Origin: Weeksellaceae bacterium
GTDB lineage: Bacteria; Bacteroidota; Bacteroidia; Flavobacteriales; Weeksellaceae
Reading direction: 5' to 3'
DNA length: 6,770 nucleotides
Assembly (NCBI GenBank): GCA_028698395.1
Contig: JAQVDG010000113.1
Location: 1 to 6,770 of the forward strand
Positions 1 to 6,690 of this stretch are shown here, one piece after another (position 1 is the stretch's first letter; each line of letters starts with the position of its first letter). The notes beneath the pieces were generated by a model. The model was not told the origin of the DNA. It saw nothing but the letters and a program-made list of their open reading frames with translations, and searched no databases. Both the position numbers and the translations under genes were made by a program.

Positions 1-100
1 TATTGTGAATATATTCTTAGGCAATAAAAGTAATCACATTTTTCCGGCGAAACTGCGTTTTTCAGCAATTTGAAAAAAACGGGGTTTTCAGAGCGGACTC
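1..100. mobile_element. Probable end of an insertion element interrupting the ATPase gene
   Basis: The ATPase reading frame keeps family-like sequence up to ...NLNYQLSY, then changes to ten or so unrelated residues and stops at 62-64. Read on the minus strand, the first foreign bases would be GAGTCCGCTCTGAAAACCCC (100 down to 81), which resembles an insertion-sequence terminal repeat; from memory it recalls IS1182-type ends, but I cannot assign the family. Leftward lies AT-rich DNA. Two plus-strand frames could be the tail of a transposase, one stopping at 25-27 and another at 71-73; neither is long enough to identify. The other end of the element and any target duplication are outside the window. 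A chance deletion or rearrangement would look the same, so the mobile-element call is an inference. Confidence 0.4.
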
Positions 101-550
101 ATAACTTAATTGGTAATTCAAGTTTTGCTCTGAGTTGACGACTACACAAAGAAGTTCTTCCCGTAATTCACCAGAAACATATTTGTTTTCAGCACCGTTT
201 TCGGTTTGGATGCCAACATACTCTGTTTCTTTTCCTTTTTCAGCTTTAAATCGAAAACCGCTGCACCCAAAAGGCTGGCCGTAATTTGACAGCTTACCAT
301 TTAGACCAGATATTGAAGCTTCTATGTAAACTGGGTTTTGAGGGTCTCTATCAAAGTGGTCGTAATCATCTAGCTTTTTATACTTTGGGTGAAATTCTCC
401 AAACATGAGCTCGATAGCTCTAATGATGTTTGATTTACCAGAGTTATTCTCACCAATTAGAACTGTTGGTTGATTTTCAGGAAAGTTGATAACTACTTGC
501 TCTGAAATAGAGCGGTAGCCCTCTATGGTTATTTGTCTTAGTCTAGGCAT
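62..550 (-). pseudogene. Truncated OLD-like AAA ATPase (N-terminal part only)
   Basis: This is the N-terminal 162 residues of an ABC/SMC-type AAA ATPase resembling OLD-family ATP-dependent endonucleases, which cleave DNA and often act in phage defence. It opens with the usual strand MPRLRQITIEGYRSI, followed by a clear Walker A motif GENNSGKS at residues 33-40 and the segment NLNYQLSY at 143-150, which in relatives I recall continues as a SKWT-like motif. Here that continuation is replaced by about a dozen foreign residues and a TGA. The rest of the ATPase (signature motif, Walker B) and the C-terminal Toprim-type nuclease expected in a protein of some 550-650 residues are absent, so the product is presumably inactive. 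I chose the ATG at 550-548 because family proteins begin this way; an in-frame ATG at 574 would add a lysine-rich leader inside hsdS. The gene overlaps the hsdS stop by 8 bases, implying translational coupling and an accessory role beside the restriction system. Confidence 0.8.
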
Positions 551-2111
551 AAGCTTCTTCTTTTTTACCCTCAAACGCCTCTTTCAACACCGCTTGCATA
601 AGCATATTGACGTGTTGCTCGCTTTGGGTGATTTCTTGTTCTAAGGCATTACACTTTTTCATTAAGGTTTCTACTTTTTCTGCTATTATTTTTTGTTCTT
701 CAAATGGTGGTAGTGGAATTAAAATATTCAATAAAGCATTTTTACCAATATTAGCTTGATTAGCAGAACCAGTTGAAGATTGAAAAACTGGCTCAAGCAA
801 ATCCGTTGATTTTAAAACTTTTATTAAAAATCCTGTTTCAATTGAGTTATTTAGTCTAAAACAACCAACACGTTGATTCAAAAACAACTTTTTATTAATA
901 AAGTCATTCTTCTTTAAAAGAACAGTATAGCAATAATCTCTTTTCAACCTTGTTCCAGTCATAGTTATTATTATGTCATTAGGAAATAATTCGTTGCGCA
1001 AATTTTCATTAGCATTAATTTCATCAATAAAAACAGCATTTTTAATTAAATCAAGCTTGTCATTTTTAACATTACTTATTCTAACTACTTGGTTTGAAGA
1101 AGATTTTAAAAATCTTGAGCTACTAAAAGCAGAACCGCCTAAAAAAGTATTATTAATTTCACCTAACTTACACCAACTCCAATTTTCAGGAATTTCAAAA
1201 GGAATTTCGTCTTCTGTAATGGGAGGCAGAGGTTTTTCTTTTTTTATCTTTTTCTCTTTGATGAGTTGAGCTTTTTCAGCTTTGATGCGTTTGAGCAACT
1301 CACTTGCCGGTTCTACATCCGGGTTTTGCTTGCGCCATTTTTCCGTGAGTTTGCCTTGTATGGCTTCTTGTAATATAGATTGCTTGAGTTGGGTTAGAAG
1401 GTGTTTTTGAGTTTTAATCACCCCCTTAATTTCTTCATCAAGTTTAATGATACGAAACTGCTTTATCGTGTATTTTTTTAATTCTGTAGGTATCTGAAAA
1501 GCTTCAACTTTAGGAAGTTCATTTTTCAAATAGCATTCCCAACAATGGTCAAGAAATTTGCAAACTTCAATCTGTTCGTCTCTAGATGGATATTTGAATT
1601 CCAGATTTTTAATCTTTGATTGATTTAAAATTGGAAATGACATGCTTTTAGCTTGAGACTTTATATAATCTTCTCGCACCAAGTAGTAGTAATATCCCCA
1701 TTCAGGAAAAATTTCATCTTTAAAAAGAATACCTGTGATTTGTTGATTTGAAGAACCTTCGTTCTTTAATAATGAAACACGCCCAACACCTCCACCAATG
1801 CCTATTATCAGCAAGGTATTTTTCGGGTATAATGTGCCTTTTTTTTCTTTTAATGCGATTTCTGAAAATTTTTCTTTTGCTTCTTCCAAATATTTACTTC
1901 TTCCAATATCACTGGGTTTAAACCAATCAATGTCCTGACTTTCATAATATTTAGAATTCGCCTTTGGCGGTGTCTTGCCCGTTTGAATTTCAGAAATTAC
2001 AGTTTTAAGTTTTACAGGCTTAATATTTTCCAATACCACATTTGAATAGTACAGAATAATCCCCTTTAACGGACTTTCATTAATTAGACAATATGAATCC
2101 GTTGCTTTCAT
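543..2111 (-). CDS. hsdS: Type I restriction-modification specificity subunit HsdS
   Basis: A 522-residue protein that binds the bipartite recognition sequence and positions HsdM and HsdR on it. Two target-recognition domains can be seen: TRD1 at about residues 33-188 (including TGKTPP at 44-49 and the closing DEQIEVCKFLD) and TRD2 at about 309-470 (opening ENWSWCKLGEI, closing IPLPPFEEQ). Each is followed by a long helix. The helix repeats are recognisably related, QSILQEAIQGK at 243-253 and QAVLKEAFEGK at 506-516, as expected from the pseudo-twofold symmetry of HsdS. A lysine-rich stretch (about 265-293) lies between the halves. About 25 residues precede TRD1, longer than usual, but this is the only start available. 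Its ATG overlaps the hsdM stop (ATGA) and its TAG lies inside the start of the downstream ATPase gene. The TRD-coding stretches are strikingly AT-rich compared with the central helix and hsdM, consistent with exchange of recognition domains. The target sequence cannot be predicted by eye. Confidence 0.95.
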   Translation of the reverse strand: MKATDSYCLINESPLKGIILYYSNVVLENIKPVKLKTVISEIQTGKTPPKANSKYYESQDIDWFKPSDIGRSKYLEEAKEKFSEIALKEKKGTLYPKNTLLIIGIGGGVGRVSLLKNEGSSNQQITGILFKDEIFPEWGYYYYLVREDYIKSQAKSMSFPILNQSKIKNLEFKYPSRDEQIEVCKFLDHCWECYLKNELPKVEAFQIPTELKKYTIKQFRIIKLDEEIKGVIKTQKHLLTQLKQSILQEAIQGKLTEKWRKQNPDVEPASELLKRIKAEKAQLIKEKKIKKEKPLPPITEDEIPFEIPENWSWCKLGEINNTFLGGSAFSSSRFLKSSSNQVVRISNVKNDKLDLIKNAVFIDEINANENLRNELFPNDIIITMTGTRLKRDYCYTVLLKKNDFINKKLFLNQRVGCFRLNNSIETGFLIKVLKSTDLLEPVFQSSTGSANQANIGKNALLNILIPLPPFEEQKIIAEKVETLMKKCNALEQEITQSEQHVNMLMQAVLKEAFEGKKEEAYA

Positions 2112-3547
2112 CCTTTGATTAAAGTTTGAAGTTCATTAATCATAGATTTTCCTGTTTGAAAATTCTTACTAAGTAAATTCAGAATTTCGGCTGAAGATTT
2201 TAGTTCTTCCTTTTCTTCAACAGTTGGATTTTTAATATCCAAATCCCAATCTTTTAAATCATTGATATTGACTTTCCAAGCTTGGTCGTTTTCTTCTCGG
2301 TTATTCCACCATTTTATTAGAGGTTCAAACTCATGGAACTGTATGGGTTTGGTTTTAGAATAGCTTTTTTGTCCTTCGGGCAGTCGGTGTTCGTAGTACC
2401 AAATGTCTTTGGTAGGGCTGGCTTTTTCAAAGAACAATAAATTGGTGCTTACGGTGGCCGGAAAGAAGGTGCTTTGCGGTAATCGCACAATGGTGTGCAA
2501 ATTAGTATCGGTCAAAAGTTTTTTACGAATTCTGGCTTTTACGCCATCGCCAGTAATGGACCCATCGGGCAAAACAATGGCGGCACGACCGTTGGGTTTT
2601 AGTAATTGTAACATTAAAATCACAAACAAATCGGCAGATTCCTTGCAACGATAGGTTGCCGGAAAGTTGGTTTCTACGCCATCGGCTATACTTGCTCCAA
2701 AAGGTGGATTTGCCAATATAACATCTACCTGGTCTTTACGCCCAATGCTGTTGTATTCTTTTTTCAGACTGTCCATATAATGGTAGTCGGGCACATCCAT
2801 GTCGTGCAAAATCAGGTTGGTCAAGCCCAGCACGTAGGCAACGGGTTTTAACTCCCAACCTGTAATGCTCTTTTGTAAAATGTGTTCGTCATCAACGGTT
2901 TTGACATAGTGTTCCCGCACGTGATCGATGGCAGCCGTTAAGAATCCGCCCGTTCCCGCTGCGGGGTCCAATACTTTTTCGCCCAATTTTGGGTCGGTCA
3001 TTTGGGTCATCAGTCGCGTTATCGCTCTTGGCGTATAGTATTCACCCTTATTACCCGCATCACGCAATTCCTGCAAAATGCTTTCGTAAATATTGCCGAA
3101 AATATGTTTGTCTTCCGAGTTGTTGAAGTCAATTTCATTGAGCTTGTTGATGACTTTCCGCATCTCATAACCTGACTTCATATAGTTGTTTGAACCTTGA
3201 AATACTTCACGAACAATGGCTGCTCGTTTGGGGTGTTTAGGCGCATTCAATGCTCTAAGAGAAGCAAAAAGCCCTTTGTTGTTTTGAGCATTGCTGTCAA
3301 TAAATTCAAGCAATTCATCCCCGGTGATTCCCTCCGGGTCTGCGGCCCAATTGCGCCATTGAAATTTTTCAGGAATGACGGAAACGTAATCGTCTTTAAT
3401 GATTTCTAATTCCCTGTCTTTATCGTCCATTATTTTTAGGAATAACATCCATCCCAATTGCTCCAGTCGTTGGGCATCACCAGAGATTCCTCGGTCTTGA
3501 CGCATGATGTTGCGAATGCTATTTATTACTGCTGCTACGTTTGCCAT
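2108..3547 (-). CDS. hsdM: Type I restriction-modification DNA methyltransferase subunit HsdM
   Basis: A 479-residue N6-adenine methyltransferase subunit that, with HsdS, methylates host DNA using S-adenosylmethionine and also belongs to the restriction complex. The N-terminal helical HsdM_N domain is plain (RGISGDAQRLEQLGWMLF). The conserved GEYYTPRA lies at residues 168-175, the SAM-binding motif I DPAAGTGGF at 194-202, and the catalytic motif IV NPPF at 280-283, so all key residues are present. The length is normal for the family. The frame stays open to an ATG at 3622-3620, but that ATG lies in the loop of a palindrome and would add 25 unrelated residues. The start at 3547, giving MANVAAVINSIRN behind an A-rich leader, fits the family. 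The gene ends in a 4-base ATGA overlap with hsdS, so the two subunits are likely translated together. A hairpin (3564-3578) sits 16 bases upstream of the start codon. Confidence 0.96.
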   Translation of the reverse strand: MANVAAVINSIRNIMRQDRGISGDAQRLEQLGWMLFLKIMDDKDRELEIIKDDYVSVIPEKFQWRNWAADPEGITGDELLEFIDSNAQNNKGLFASLRALNAPKHPKRAAIVREVFQGSNNYMKSGYEMRKVINKLNEIDFNNSEDKHIFGNIYESILQELRDAGNKGEYYTPRAITRLMTQMTDPKLGEKVLDPAAGTGGFLTAAIDHVREHYVKTVDDEHILQKSITGWELKPVAYVLGLTNLILHDMDVPDYHYMDSLKKEYNSIGRKDQVDVILANPPFGASIADGVETNFPATYRCKESADLFVILMLQLLKPNGRAAIVLPDGSITGDGVKARIRKKLLTDTNLHTIVRLPQSTFFPATVSTNLLFFEKASPTKDIWYYEHRLPEGQKSYSKTKPIQFHEFEPLIKWWNNREENDQAWKVNINDLKDWDLDIKNPTVEEKEELKSSAEILNLLSKNFQTGKSMINELQTLIKG

Positions 3548-3563
3548 TGTAATTTTTATTTTA

Positions 3564-3578
3564 AATCCCGTAGGGATT
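3564..3578. repeat. Palindrome 1 (AATCCC-GTA-GGGATT)
   Basis: A perfect 6-base-pair stem with loop GTA. It lies 16 bases upstream of the hsdM start codon, so it would be in the hsdM leader RNA. Confidence 0.75.
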
Positions 3579-3613
3579 GAATGCCTATAGATTAATTTTT
3601 CTTTGTTTTCGTT

Positions 3614-3630
3614 CGACCCCATCGGGGTCG
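3614..3630. repeat. Palindrome 2 (CGACCCC-ATC-GGGGTCG)
   Basis: A perfect 7-base-pair stem with loop ATC, the strongest of the four. The upstream in-frame ATG that could lengthen hsdM (3622-3620) falls within this loop and its edge. Confidence 0.8.
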
Positions 3631-3655
3631 TATTGTTTGTTCATTATTTCTTTTC

Positions 3656-3681
3656 TATACATATTTGAACCCTTCGGGTTC
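3656..3681. repeat. Palindrome 3 with its TATACATATTTGAA lead
   Basis: The stem is GAACCC/GGGTTC (3667-3672 with 3676-3681) around loop TTC. The 14-base lead at 3656-3669 recurs exactly before palindrome 4, overlapping the first three stem bases, so the two are copies of one unit. Confidence 0.75.
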
Positions 3682-3704
3682 GTGTCATTGTATTTTTCCC
3701 TTTT

Positions 3705-3730
3705 TATACATATTTGAATCTATGGGATTC
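3705..3730. repeat. Palindrome 4 with its TATACATATTTGAA lead, degenerate stem
   Basis: The stem is GAATCT/GGATTC (3716-3721 with 3725-3730) with loop ATG. One pair is T-G, which is a wobble in plus-strand RNA but an A-C mismatch on the minus strand, so this copy is decayed relative to palindrome 3. It lies 4 bases past the transposase stop codon. Confidence 0.65.
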
Positions 3731-3734
3731 GTTT

Positions 3735-4199
3735 TTATTCTATCCATTCAAAGAGATATTCATCTTTATGCTCAACCTGAAATTTTATTAAAAAATCTTT
3801 GTATTCTTCTTTAAATGATTTGGTTTTGTGGTGTTCTTTCTGATTGTTTATATATGCGATTACATTATCTAATGCTGAATGAGAATAAGAGAAAGCACCA
3901 TAGCCTTCTTGCCATTCAAACTTGAATTTTGACAATCTCTTCTCTTTAATAAAATTGTTTGAACTCTTTTTCACTTCTCGCACCAAATCAGATAAGCAAC
4001 ACGAAGGTTTCATCCCTATTAAAAAATGAATATGGTCCGGCATGCCATTAATGGCTAACATTTTTTGCTTCTTATTTTGAACGATACCTGTAATGTATTT
4101 ATACAACTCTTCTTCCCAACTGGGATGTATCAAGCTGTTTCTGCCTTTTACTGCAAAAACTACTTGGATATAAATTTGAGAAAAAGTACCCACACCCAT
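3735..4199 (-). CDS. IS200/IS605-type HUH (Y1) transposase, RAYT-like
   Basis: A complete 154-residue single-domain transposase of the Y1_Tnp family. These enzymes cut single-stranded DNA at hairpins through a covalent phosphotyrosine link. The metal-binding HUH motif is HIH at residues 56-58 (in GMPDHIHFLIG). The catalytic tyrosine is Tyr116 in AYINNQ, with the usual glutamine four residues on (Gln120). All catalytic residues are present, so it should be active. No TnpB partner accompanies it. Its ATG shares one base with the hsdR stop (TAATG) and it runs with the operon, so it is probably translated by termination-reinitiation after hsdR. Four short palindromes lie just downstream and none upstream. 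This arrangement suggests a RAYT acting on REP-like hairpins rather than a plain IS200 with its own ends. I cannot tell whether it is a passenger or has a role in the defence locus. Confidence 0.9.
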   Translation of the reverse strand: MGVGTFSQIYIQVVFAVKGRNSLIHPSWEEELYKYITGIVQNKKQKMLAINGMPDHIHFLIGMKPSCCLSDLVREVKKSSNNFIKEKRLSKFKFEWQEGYGAFSYSHSALDNVIAYINNQKEHHKTKSFKEEYKDFLIKFQVEHKDEYLFEWIE

Positions 4200-6574
4200 T
4201 ATGCACCTGTTTTATAAAGTTCTTGTTCTAATTCTTTTAATGCTTTGATGTATTCTGCTTTGCTTCCAAATGCGTTGATAAGTTCCAAAGGAGTTCCCAA
4301 TTTATTTAATGGGTCGAGCTTCAAAACTTCTGTATTTTCAATGGTTACCAGTCCATCATCTGAATACTTATCCAATAAAGCATTGATTACCGCTTGGGCT
4401 TTGACTCCGTATTTTGTGAAGTAGTTGCGTTTCTTTACGTTTTCTGCTCGCTCTTTTCTGGTCAATGGTTTTGCATCAAAAGCTACGTGACAAATCAAAT
4501 CGAAAGGATCAAAGTCTTTTCCGACTTCTTCTTTTAAGGGTTCGAAGAAGATGCCTTGGTCTTCCAATTCGTCAATGATGGCTTTCTTTTGTTCAGAAGC
4601 ATTCCAACGATTCAGGAAATTATCAAGGCTTTTAAATTTTTCGTTGACACTTTTTTTGGTGTAATCTCGAATGCTTTCCGTAATGATCTTACCATCTGCA
4701 CCTAAGTATTGAACACGTTCGTTTACCACTTTCACCTGGACGCCATCCACTCGAATTTTCACTCTCGGTTCTTCAATAATGTCTCCTCCGCCTTCAATTT
4801 CCGGATATTCAGGGAATTTAATTTCTTCTCCATCTACAATATCGGTGATAACTTCTTCGGTGGTTTCATTTTCAGTTCCTGTGAGGTCATCATGTTCACT
4901 TACTTGCTTAATCATTACAGGATCACCATCAAAGTCAGGGTCGGCAAAATGATTGGTAACGTTTCTAAAATCCATAATGGTAAAATAGGTTTTACCATAT
5001 TCTTCATTTATTCTAGTTCCTCTACCAATAATCTGTTTAAATTCCGTTGAAGAACCTATGTTGCTGTCCAAAACAATCAATTTACAGGTTTGCGCATCAA
5101 CACCTGTGGTCATCAATTTAGAAGTAGTGGCAATCACCGGGTATTTTTCAGAAGGATTGATGAAGCTGTCTAACTCACGTTTTCCTTCTTCATTGTCGCC
5201 TGTAATTTGCATAACGTACTTACTGTTTTTTGCAACTTCATCCGCATTGGCGTTTGCTAATGCCGTTCGCATGCCTTCGGCATGCTCAATGTCTACACAG
5301 AAAACAATGGTCTTAGCAAATCGGTCGTTTCCTTTTAGAAATTCGGTGATTTTGTTTGCAACTAGTTTTCTTCTTTCTTCAACAATGATGTTTCGGTCAA
5401 AGTCTGTTCGGTTGTAGATTCTGTCTTCTACTGGATTCCCATCTTTGTCTAAATAGCCTTTGGGAGGTCTCCAGCCTTCGGCATCAATATCCAATGTGAT
5501 TTTAACCACTTTATAAGGGGCAAGGAAACCGTCATCAATTCCTTGTTTCAAAGAATAAGTGTAAATCGGGTCTCCGAAATATTCAATGTTTGAAACTTCT
5601 GTTGTTTCCTTTGGTGTTGCAGTTAAACCGATATGAGTTGCCTTGTTAAAGTAGTCGAGTATTTCACGCCATTTGCTGTCTTCTTTTGCGCTTCCTCTGT
5701 GGCACTCATCTATGATAACCAAATCGAAAAAATCTGGGCTGAATTGCTTGTATGCATCTTCTGTTTTACTGTCCGATAATCCCTGATATAAAGCCAAGTA
5801 AATATTGTACGCAGTGTCTATTTGTTTGTGCTTGATAATAGTCATGGCATCTTTAAAATGCCTGAAATCACCTCTGGCAGTTTGGTCAATGAGTGCGGTT
5901 CTGTCGGCAAGAAACAGGATTCGTTTTTTTGCACCACTTTTCCAAAGTCTGTAAATGATTTGAAAAGCAGTATATGTTTTTCCTGTTCCTGTTGCCATGA
6001 CCAAAAGAATTCGGTTTTGCTTTTTCGCAACGGCTTCAACCGTTCTATTTATCGCAATCTGCTGGTAATACCTTGGAGATCTGCCAGATTCATCCTGGAA
6101 GTATTCCTGGGAAGCAACTTCTTCAACTTCATTACTTTCAATTCCTTTGTATTGTTTGTATTTCTCCCAAAGTGTTTCAGGACTTGGGAATTCATCCAAT
6201 GAAAGTTCTTTTTCTTTTTGTCCGTCCGTTGCGGTTTTGTCATGGAAGTAGAAACCGTCTCCATTGCTACTAAAAACACAAGGAATGTCTAAAATATTGG
6301 CATAATCAAGTGCTTGCTGAATGCCACTTTTTACTGAATGTTTGTTGTCTTTTGCTTCAATGATGGCAATTGGTACATTTGGCGTATAGAATAGGATATA
6401 GTCAGCAAATTTTCTTTTTCCTCTTGCGGTCAGTTTTCCTTTCACGTAAATGCGTCCATCCGTGAAAAATATCTCACGCCCAAGCTGAGTCAGTTCGTCC
6501 CAACCTGCCTTCAGTATCGCAGGTGTGATAAACTTTGCTTTTATGTCCGATTCTGATAAGTCCTTTTTATTCAT
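4199..6574 (-). CDS. hsdR: Type I restriction endonuclease subunit HsdR (EcoEI-like)
   Basis: A 791-residue motor-nuclease subunit that translocates DNA with ATP and cuts unmethylated DNA at a distance from the recognition site. The N-terminal PD-(D/E)xK nuclease domain shows Asp58 (FADYILF) and the E-x-K pair Glu73/Lys75 (IIEAKD). The superfamily 2 helicase core has Walker A ATGTGKT at 194-200, DECH at 289-292, TATP at 318-321 and motif VI QIIGRGTR at 514-521. An acidic linker (about 555-602) leads to a C-terminal domain like EcoEI_R_C (about 610-785). The length, near 800 rather than the roughly 1,150 of EcoKI, supports the type IB/EcoEI group. All catalytic motifs are intact. The start MNKKDLSESDIKAKFITPAI is typical and follows an A-rich leader ending AAAGTGA. 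It is the first gene of the operon and its TAA overlaps the transposase ATG. Confidence 0.96.
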   Translation of the reverse strand: MNKKDLSESDIKAKFITPAILKAGWDELTQLGREIFFTDGRIYVKGKLTARGKRKFADYILFYTPNVPIAIIEAKDNKHSVKSGIQQALDYANILDIPCVFSSNGDGFYFHDKTATDGQKEKELSLDEFPSPETLWEKYKQYKGIESNEVEEVASQEYFQDESGRSPRYYQQIAINRTVEAVAKKQNRILLVMATGTGKTYTAFQIIYRLWKSGAKKRILFLADRTALIDQTARGDFRHFKDAMTIIKHKQIDTAYNIYLALYQGLSDSKTEDAYKQFSPDFFDLVIIDECHRGSAKEDSKWREILDYFNKATHIGLTATPKETTEVSNIEYFGDPIYTYSLKQGIDDGFLAPYKVVKITLDIDAEGWRPPKGYLDKDGNPVEDRIYNRTDFDRNIIVEERRKLVANKITEFLKGNDRFAKTIVFCVDIEHAEGMRTALANANADEVAKNSKYVMQITGDNEEGKRELDSFINPSEKYPVIATTSKLMTTGVDAQTCKLIVLDSNIGSSTEFKQIIGRGTRINEEYGKTYFTIMDFRNVTNHFADPDFDGDPVMIKQVSEHDDLTGTENETTEEVITDIVDGEEIKFPEYPEIEGGGDIIEEPRVKIRVDGVQVKVVNERVQYLGADGKIITESIRDYTKKSVNEKFKSLDNFLNRWNASEQKKAIIDELEDQGIFFEPLKEEVGKDFDPFDLICHVAFDAKPLTRKERAENVKKRNYFTKYGVKAQAVINALLDKYSDDGLVTIENTEVLKLDPLNKLGTPLELINAFGSKAEYIKALKELEQELYKTGA

Positions 6575-6619
6575 TCACTTTAATTTTTATTTCTGTCGAG
6601 CGTTGGTAAAAATAGCTCT

Positions 6620-6662
6620 TTTGGTTTTTCTTGCGTTGACTTGAGTGTCTGCAAAAACCAAA
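6620..6662. repeat. 10-base inverted repeat upstream of hsdR
   Basis: TTTGGTTTTT at 6620-6629 is repeated as its exact complement AAAAACCAAA at 6653-6662, with 23 bases between. It begins 46 bases upstream of the hsdR start codon, a reasonable place for an operator or a leader-RNA stem. The arms are AT-rich, so chance is possible. No controller (C-protein) gene is in view to bind it. Confidence 0.4.
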
Positions 6663-6680
6663 TGTGCTGTTTGTGCTGTT
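6663..6680. repeat. Tandem 9-base direct repeat TGTGCTGTT
   Basis: Two exact adjacent copies of TGTGCTGTT, 6663-6671 and 6672-6680, abut the inverted repeat on the side away from hsdR. They may be part of the dispersed repeat that continues to the right. Confidence 0.6.
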
Positions 6681-6690
6681 GGTTCTTTTT

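Larger units (their letters stand above)
3564..3731. repeat. REP-like cluster of four short palindromes, about 50-base spacing
   Basis: The gap between the transposase and hsdM contains four palindromes with 6-7 base-pair stems and 3-base loops, starting at 3564, 3614, 3667 and 3716, that is 50, 53 and 49 bases apart. All share a pyrimidine-rich left arm and a G-rich right arm, usually with CCC/GGG at the loop. The last two also share the 14-base lead TATACATATTTGAA (3656-3669 and 3705-3718). The DNA between stems is very AT-rich. Small palindromes beside a Y1 transposase are the hallmark of REP/RAYT systems, in which the transposase binds and nicks such hairpins. The functional link here is inferred. 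In the mRNA these hairpins could also affect stability or expression between the hsdR part and the hsdM-hsdS part of the operon. Confidence 0.7.

Noticed and set aside
551..574. An earlier in-frame ATG for the ATPase at 574
   Set aside because: It would add MRVKKKKL, encoded within hsdS. The family start MPRLRQITIEGYRSI at 550 fits better.
543..2111. A phase-variable hsdS system with inverting TRDs
   Set aside because: There is only one hsdS gene, no second partial hsdS, no site-specific recombinase and no long inverted repeats within the window.
3548..3622. A 25-residue N-terminal extension of HsdM starting at the ATG at 3622-3620
   Set aside because: The extra residues are translated palindrome sequence, unlike any HsdM N-terminus, and the ATG lies in a hairpin loop. 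The start at 3547 matches the family.
3564..3731. A small CRISPR array, suggested by four repeats at about 50-base spacing
   Set aside because: The repeat units are only 15-17 bases, differ from one another, and the spacers are AT-rich and partly repeated. No cas gene is present.
3716..3736. A rho-independent terminator: stem GAATCT/GGATTC followed by GTTTTT on the plus strand
   Set aside because: It faces the wrong way for the operon, no plus-strand gene ends there, and the stem is weak.
4709..6273. Plus-strand open frames opposite hsdR (for example 4709-5050 and 5822-6202) and similar ones opposite hsdM and hsdS
   Set aside because: Their translations are low-complexity shadows of the real genes, with no recognisable domain.
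6575..6625. A Bacteroidota promoter for hsdR using TATTTTTA near 6608-6615 as the -7 box
   Set aside because: The final G of TAnnTTTG is missing and the nearest TTTG is about 37 bases upstream, not the required 19-21 or so.
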